Below are positions 59,152-64,000 of a stretch of DNA of 64,000 nt, piece after piece; position 1 is the stretch's first letter, and the number at the start of each line of letters is the position of its first letter. Both the position numbers and the translations under genes were made by a program. The stretch is taken from assembly GCA_044841755.1 (NCBI GenBank), contig JAXOFM010000004.1, positions 248,001-312,000 on the forward strand, in the 5' to 3' direction. This DNA is from CAZAPO01 sp044841755 (GTDB lineage Bacteria; Bacteroidota; Bacteroidia; Flavobacteriales; Flavobacteriaceae). The notes under the pieces were generated by a model. That model worked only from the letters and a program-made list of their open reading frames with translations, did not search any database and had not been told where the DNA came from.

Positions 59152-60228
59152 ATGGAAAGAAAAATAGCTGTTATTTGCGATTATAAGTTACTTCCCAGTA
59201 GGGTTGGTGGAATGGATTATTTTTATTGGGAGTTTGATAAAAAATGCAAGGCAAATAATATTCAGGTAGACTGGTTTTTTCCGAATATTAATGATCATGG
59301 AGAGTACCAGCAATTAGAAATATTTCATCCTAAAAATAATCAGAGCTTAACGGCTTTTGTTCTTAAAAGACTTCAGCATAGTGAAAAGAAATATACACAT
59401 GTAATTACTCATTTTGTTGAGCTTTGTACTTCTTTTTTCTGCGATTTAAAAAAGATGACTAAAGCACAAATTATTACTGTAGATCATAACCCAAGACCTT
59501 TAAAAGGTTATCCTATTAAAAAGCGAATTAAAAAGCGTTTAAAAGGGTGGTTGTATTCAAAATGCATTGATCATTTTATAGGTGTTTCACAATATACTGT
59601 TAACCAAATTTTAAAAGATTTTGGAAGTTCTTTAAGTAATAAAGTTTCTGTCATTTATAACGGAGTTATCATTAACGATATACATGTTCAAACAAAAAGA
59701 AAAACTAAAATCCCAGGTTTTCTAGTTGCTTCCCATTTAAGGGAATCAAAAGGCATTCAGGATTTAATTGAAGCTGTTAATCTTTTACCAGAATCAATTA
59801 AAACTAATCTTCAAATTGATATCTATGGAGAAGGTCCTTATAGAGAGAGGTTAATTGATAAGGTCAAGAAAAAAAACTTAGAACAGGTTTTTCAGTTTAA
59901 AGGAAGTGTATCCAACTTAAATGAAGTTTATTGTAAGTACGATTATTTGTTGTTGCCATCACACATGGAATGCTTTAGTCTGGCAATATTAGAAAGCTTA
60001 GCAGCCAATGTTCCAGTAATTGCTTCAAATATTGGAGGGAATGAAGAAGCTATTACTCATGACCAAAATGGGTATGTTTTTAGAGCACAAAATATTAACG
60101 AGTTGTCTCAACTAATTGAAGAAGTATATATAGGTAATAAAAGAATAACAATTAATACAAGAACCGAAATTGAGAAGCAGTATTCACTAGATAAAATGGT
60201 TAACGAACATTATAAATTACTAAAATGA
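59152..60228 (+). CDS. Glycosyltransferase family 4
   Basis: A 358-residue GT-B retaining enzyme. Donor-half motifs: KVSVIYNGVIINDI, PGFLVASHLRESKGIQDLIEAV, DIYGEGPYRERLIDKV, and YDYLLLPSHMECFSLAILESLAANVPVIASNIGG (E-x7-E with the donor loop). The N-terminal half opens with VICDYKLLPSRVGGMDYFYWEF, with the GG of the acceptor site. Overlaps the next GT4 gene by four bases. Confidence 0.9.
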   Translation: MERKIAVICDYKLLPSRVGGMDYFYWEFDKKCKANNIQVDWFFPNINDHGEYQQLEIFHPKNNQSLTAFVLKRLQHSEKKYTHVITHFVELCTSFFCDLKKMTKAQIITVDHNPRPLKGYPIKKRIKKRLKGWLYSKCIDHFIGVSQYTVNQILKDFGSSLSNKVSVIYNGVIINDIHVQTKRKTKIPGFLVASHLRESKGIQDLIEAVNLLPESIKTNLQIDIYGEGPYRERLIDKVKKKNLEQVFQFKGSVSNLNEVYCKYDYLLLPSHMECFSLAILESLAANVPVIASNIGGNEEAITHDQNGYVFRAQNINELSQLIEEVYIGNKRITINTRTEIEKQYSLDKMVNEHYKLLK

Positions 60229-61361
60229 AAGTAGCCTATTTAACTCCAGAATACCCACACCATAAAACCAATAAATCGGCAGGCATTGGAACAAGTATTT
60301 ATAATTTGGCCAGAGGACTTGTTGCATTAGGACATCAGGTAAGTGTATTAGTATATGGTCAGGATAAAGATGAAAATTTTGAAGATGAAGGAGTTCATAT
60401 TTACAAGGTTAAGAATGTAAAAATAAGAGGGCTATCACTTTACCTTACCCAAAAAAAAGTAGAAAGATTTATAAATAGATTATACAATAAAGGAGAAATA
60501 GCTATTGTTGAAGCTCCAGATTGGACAGGGTTTACAGCCTTTGTAAAACCAAAGTGTCCATTAGTTATTAAATTACATGGCTCCGACACCTATTTCTGCC
60601 ATCTGGATAACAGAAAAGTTAAACCTATTAATAGATTTTTAGAAAAAAAGGCGTTAAAAAAAGCTGATGCAATTATTTCGGTAAGCGATTTCACAGGTAG
60701 ACTAACCAATAAACTTTTTAAACTCAGTAGAGACTATAAAGTAATTCAAAATTCAATTGATTTTCATTCGTTTGTTCCAATAAAAAAAGATAGCAAATTA
60801 ACCATACTCTATTTTGGAACACTTATTCGAAAAAAGGGTTTACTTGAGTTACCTTATATTTTTAATAAAGTCGTTGCACAAGTTCCAGGAGCAAAGTTGG
60901 TATTAGTAGGGAAGGATGCCTCCGATATTATGACGGGTTCAGGTTCAACGTGGAGTTTAATGGAGCCACTATTTTCAAAAGAAGCAAGGCAAAGAGTAGC
61001 TTATCAAGGTGTGGTACCATACCATGAAATAAGAGAAATAATAGGAAAAGCGAGTCTATGTGTATTCCCGTCATTTGCAGAGGCATTTCCAGTATCTTGG
61101 CTAGAAGCAATGGCTATGGAAAAACCAATAGTAGCTTCAAATGTTGGTTGGGCAGAAGAAATGATCGAAAACGGAAAGGAGGGATATTTAGTTGACCCTA
61201 AAAATTATGAGGACTATGCAAATAAGATTGTAAAAATAATAAAGGATAAAGAATTCCAAATAGAACTTGGAAGAGCAGCTAGAGAAAAAATTAAGAATGA
61301 ATTTGCTATAGATGTTGTAGCACAAAAAAGTGTTGAATTTTACACCCAAATTTTAAATTAG
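60225..61361 (+). CDS. Glycosyltransferase family 4
   Basis: A 378-residue GT4: VAYLTPEYPHHKTNKSAGIGTSIYNLARGL, KVIQNSIDFHSF, TILYFGTLIRKKGLLELPYIF, AKLVLVGKDASDI and ASLCVFPSFAEAFPVSWLEAMAMEKPIVASNVGWAEEMIENG (the E-x7-E donor motif). This enzyme and the previous one are paired by overlap and probably add successive sugars. Donor specificity is unknown. Confidence 0.91.
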   Translation: MKVAYLTPEYPHHKTNKSAGIGTSIYNLARGLVALGHQVSVLVYGQDKDENFEDEGVHIYKVKNVKIRGLSLYLTQKKVERFINRLYNKGEIAIVEAPDWTGFTAFVKPKCPLVIKLHGSDTYFCHLDNRKVKPINRFLEKKALKKADAIISVSDFTGRLTNKLFKLSRDYKVIQNSIDFHSFVPIKKDSKLTILYFGTLIRKKGLLELPYIFNKVVAQVPGAKLVLVGKDASDIMTGSGSTWSLMEPLFSKEARQRVAYQGVVPYHEIREIIGKASLCVFPSFAEAFPVSWLEAMAMEKPIVASNVGWAEEMIENGKEGYLVDPKNYEDYANKIVKIIKDKEFQIELGRAAREKIKNEFAIDVVAQKSVEFYTQILN

Positions 61362-61364
61362 AAA

Positions 61365-62912
61365 ATGAGCACAGTTCAATTTCAAGAATATACTAACTCT
61401 CAAGGAGAAGTTATAAGATATACAGGTAGCCCTGAACTTAACTTTTTAGAAGAACTGTCATTAGGTCTTGGTGATATTTGGCATAGTTCGTTTGAACAAG
61501 GATATAAAAACGCTTTTCCAGAAATTGTTTATCAAACTGCAGTATTCTTTTGGTACGGGATGGATTTTGATAATCTTGATGAATGCGTAAGTTGGAGACT
61601 TAATCCGCATAATTTTGCTGTTAGAAAAAATGTTTGGGAGCAATTAAACGGTTTTGATCAGGATTTTAACGGATTAGATACTCAGGCATTTGATTTTGCC
61701 TATAATGCACTTAGAAATCACGGAGCAATTCCAATGTATATAAAAGGATTGTATACAAACAAAGAAGATAGATCTGTTGAGATATCAACTAAAGACAGGT
61801 ATATATTTTACATAAAGAATTTTCGAATTGGTCTCGCTTATTATATGCTGTTTAGAAAAGGCATTTGGAAATTTAGCGAGTGGTCAAGGTTAGTTTACGC
61901 TAAAAGAAAATTTAAAAAAAGGGATAAGTTAAAGACTGTAGCAGCAAGAGTATTAAAACCTATGGAAGGAAACCCTAAGGTGAGTTATATTATCCCTACG
62001 ATGTTGCGGCAAGATTTCACCCTAAATCTGCTTGCAGATTTAAAAAATCAAACCTATCAGGTAGATCAAGTTGTGGTAGTAGATGCTACACCTGAAGATA
62101 AAAGAGACGAATCGCTTTATAACCCTGATAATTATCCGTTTAAAGTTGTTTTTAAATGGCAAACATCTAAGGGAAGCTGTAGAGCACGAAATGAAGCTAT
62201 TGATCTTTGTACAGGTGATTATATAGTTTTTGGGGACGATGATATTAGAATACGACCAGACTTTATTGAAAATCATATTAGGCTGTTACAAACGTACAAT
62301 GCAGGAGCATGCAATGGTCTGGATATTATGGCAGATCATGTCGAACAAACATTAGATGATTTGGAGATTAAACTTAATAATATCGATCCAAATAGATTAA
62401 AAGTGGGAGTTTCACAATCATTTAGCAATGCCAATTCATGTGTAAAAAAAGAGCATGTAACTACTTTGGTAGGGAATGATGTAAATTACGATGGCGGCTA
62501 TGGTGAAGATGGTGATTTCGGGATTTCTTTAACCAAGATAGGGGTTCCAGTGCTACACAACCCATTTTCGGTAAACTTACACTTAAAGCCACCTCAGGGT
62601 GGGTACCGCTTTTGGGGGAGTCAGGCTAAACTCATGGGGAAGAAGAGAAAAAAACAACCTTGGGAGTTAGATACGCCAGTAAAACTGATAAGGCCAGTTC
62701 CTAGCCCAACAGTCATGTATCAGTTCTACAAACAATTTACACCAGCGCAGCGCAAAGCCTATAAGCATAAGTATTTTTTAAGATTTTTACTGAAAGGGAA
62801 TAAGCTGTTAATTCCATTAAGAGTTTTAAAGTTACCATATCGATTAATGCAATACCGCAAATCTGAGTTTTACGCAAAGCAGTTAGTAGCAATAGGTAAA
62901 CGAACCCAATAG
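61365..62912 (+). CDS. Glycosyltransferase family 2 with an extra N-terminal half-domain
   Basis: A 515-residue protein. The second part (from about residue 200) is a complete GT2: KVSYIIPTMLRQDFTLNLLADLKNQ, VVVVDATPEDK, CRARNEAIDLCTGDYIVFGDDDIRI and NANSCVKKEHVTTLVGNDVNYDGGYGEDGDFG. The first 200 residues resemble only the C-terminal half of a GT2 domain (WRLNPHNFAVRKNVWEQLNGFDQDFNGLDTQAFDFAYNAL) with no nucleotide-binding strand or D-x-D in front. So it looks like a fusion or a two-domain enzyme with one domain truncated. It begins three bases after the GT4 stop. Confidence 0.85.
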   Translation: MSTVQFQEYTNSQGEVIRYTGSPELNFLEELSLGLGDIWHSSFEQGYKNAFPEIVYQTAVFFWYGMDFDNLDECVSWRLNPHNFAVRKNVWEQLNGFDQDFNGLDTQAFDFAYNALRNHGAIPMYIKGLYTNKEDRSVEISTKDRYIFYIKNFRIGLAYYMLFRKGIWKFSEWSRLVYAKRKFKKRDKLKTVAARVLKPMEGNPKVSYIIPTMLRQDFTLNLLADLKNQTYQVDQVVVVDATPEDKRDESLYNPDNYPFKVVFKWQTSKGSCRARNEAIDLCTGDYIVFGDDDIRIRPDFIENHIRLLQTYNAGACNGLDIMADHVEQTLDDLEIKLNNIDPNRLKVGVSQSFSNANSCVKKEHVTTLVGNDVNYDGGYGEDGDFGISLTKIGVPVLHNPFSVNLHLKPPQGGYRFWGSQAKLMGKKRKKQPWELDTPVKLIRPVPSPTVMYQFYKQFTPAQRKAYKHKYFLRFLLKGNKLLIPLRVLKLPYRLMQYRKSEFYAKQLVAIGKRTQ

Positions 62913-62915
62913 TCT

Positions 62916-63911
62916 ATGAAGTTTTCTTTAATCATCTGCACTTATATGAGACCACAGCCTTTACTGCAACTGCTACAATCGGTAAATGTACAGACATTGC
63001 ATCCTAATGAGATTCTGATTGTTGATGGTTCAACTAATGACGAAACGCAACAAATCTTGAAAAAAAATGATTTTCAAGATTTGCATTACTATAAGGTTAA
63101 AGATCACGAAAGAGGCTTGACAAAACAGCGCAATTTTGGTATTCAAAAAGCAAATCTGCAAAGTGAGGTTATTTGCTTTTTAGATGATGATACCATCCTT
63201 CAAAAAGATTACTTTGAGAAGCTTATAGATACTTACAAACACTTTCCAGAAGCATTAGGAGTAGGTGGCTATATCAAAAATCAGGTGGTATGGAAAAAAG
63301 TTGACTTGAAGTCCTCGAGTAAAAAGTTTTATTACGACGGGTGGGAACGTACAGAACCATTTAGATTTAGGATACGAAGTTTTTTTGGTTTGCAGCCAGA
63401 TACACCACCATGCTTTTTACCCAACTTTTCCCATGGAAGAAGTGTTGGGTTTTTACCACCTTCGGGTAAGATATATGAGGTTGAACAGTTTATGGGAGGA
63501 GTTTCCTCATTTAAAAGAGAAGTTTTTAATACGCTTAGCTTCTCACATTACTTTGAAGGTTATGGGCTTTATGAAGATGGCGATTTCACACTGAGGTTGT
63601 CTAAAAAAGGGAAGTTATATGTAAATACGGCTGCACAACTAGAACATCATCATGACGATTCGGGGAGACCTAATAAGTTTAAATATGGTAAGATGGTAGC
63701 CAGAAATGGATGGTACGTATGGCGAGTAAAACATCCGAAGCCAGGTTTAAAGGCAAGATTAAAGTGGAACCTAACATTTATACTCTTAATGAAGCTTAGA
63801 TTTGTAAATGTATTAACAACGAAAAAACGTTACGAATCTTTTACCGAAGCAATGGGAAGATTGGCAGGATGGTTATCTTTATTAGTTAATAAACCGAAGG
63901 TTGTAACATGA
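62916..63911 (+). CDS. Glycosyltransferase family 2
   Basis: A 331-residue GT2: FSLIICTYMRPQPLLQLLQSV, ILIVDGSTNDET, LTKQRNFGIQ and VICFLDDDTILQKDYFEKLI (D-D-D site), then FMGGVSSFKREVFNTLSFSHYFEGYGLYEDGDFTLRLSKKG with the acidic acceptor-side block. It is followed with a four-base overlap by the next gene, which runs off the window. Similar in layout to the preceding GT2 but single-domain. Confidence 0.9.
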   Translation: MKFSLIICTYMRPQPLLQLLQSVNVQTLHPNEILIVDGSTNDETQQILKKNDFQDLHYYKVKDHERGLTKQRNFGIQKANLQSEVICFLDDDTILQKDYFEKLIDTYKHFPEALGVGGYIKNQVVWKKVDLKSSSKKFYYDGWERTEPFRFRIRSFFGLQPDTPPCFLPNFSHGRSVGFLPPSGKIYEVEQFMGGVSSFKREVFNTLSFSHYFEGYGLYEDGDFTLRLSKKGKLYVNTAAQLEHHHDDSGRPNKFKYGKMVARNGWYVWRVKHPKPGLKARLKWNLTFILLMKLRFVNVLTTKKRYESFTEAMGRLAGWLSLLVNKPKVVT

Positions 63912-64000
63912 ACTTCCTCATTATAACACATGTTAACCATACTCAGGACGGAGGTCATTATTACGGATATGCTCCTTATATACGTGAAATGAACCTGTGG
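63908..64000 (+). CDS. Partial gene, probable glycosyltransferase
   Basis: Only the first 31 residues are in the window: MNFLIITHVNHTQDGGHYYG and then YAPYIREMNLW. The opening hydrophobic strand followed by a G-G-H-Y-Y segment and Y-I-R-E-M looks like the N-terminal half of a GT4-type glycosyltransferase. The ATG overlaps the previous stop by four bases (ATGA), consistent with continued operon structure beyond the edge. Confidence 0.6.
   Translation, partial: MNFLIITHVNHTQDGGHYYGYAPYIREMNLW

Overview
The window looks like the chromosome of a marine-type Flavobacteriaceae bacterium (phylum Bacteroidota). It is AT-rich and compact. Many genes have the Bacteroidota -7 promoter box TAnnTTTG just upstream, two proteins look like type IX secretion (T9SS) clients, and several small families typical of flavobacteria occur (DUF5606, DUF2911, DUF2795, a long SecA without the zinc tail). 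No IS element, prophage, CRISPR array, tRNA or rRNA was seen.

Layout. 0-7 kb is housekeeping on the minus strand: the end of a secreted protein gene, an ABC-2 exporter pair, heme A synthase, CCA-adding enzyme and threonylcarbamoyl-AMP synthase, with one unknown gene (2429-3502) on plus. 7-12 kb is an envelope cluster: a Kdo/InaA-type kinase, a WaaE-like glycosyltransferase, and four genes of phospho-alditol or phosphocholine chemistry (TagB/F-like, LicC-like, TagD-like, LicD-like). 12-16 kb holds dapD, a 0.55 kb spacer with three diverged tandem copies of a structured RNA element, ruvX, a small T9SS protein, def and a DUF5606 gene. 16-25 kb holds a MATE transporter, a PAP2 phosphatase, two ArnT/PMT-like transferases, a LAB_N membrane protein, a dolichol-phosphate-sugar-synthase-like GT2 and a uronate-epimerase-like SDR. 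The last set suggests lipid A or core decoration with a lipid-linked sugar. MeaB and a DUF2911 protein follow. 25.6-28.3 kb is an ECF sigma factor, its probable anti-sigma factor and an unusual repeat-rich exported protein. 28.5-37.3 kb holds a serine hydrolase lipoprotein, SecA, a DUF2795 protein, cobalamin adenosyltransferase, a methyltransferase and an ABC-F ATPase.

From 37.4 kb to the right edge everything is on plus and forms one large surface polysaccharide locus: Wza and Wzc, a relic of a sugar-1-phosphate transferase, a nucleotide-sugar dehydrogenase and epimerase (TviB/TviC-like), an ABC exporter (Wzm/Wzt), a run of glycosyltransferases and methyltransferases, and a NeuB-NeuC-NeuA cassette for a CMP-activated nonulosonic (sialic-acid-like) sugar. 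The dehydrogenase/epimerase pair would supply an acidic HexNAcA sugar, NeuBCA a nonulosonate, the glycosyltransferases would assemble the chain, methyltransferases would modify or cap it, and Wzm/Wzt with or without Wza/Wzc would export it.

The most novel-looking item is the tandem RNA array at about 13.03-13.53 kb. Its three units share hairpin architecture, a conserved loop, compensatory stem changes and individual terminators. Next are the mixed phospho-alditol cluster and the relic initiating transferase. All functional calls come from reading motifs by eye; no database search was run.
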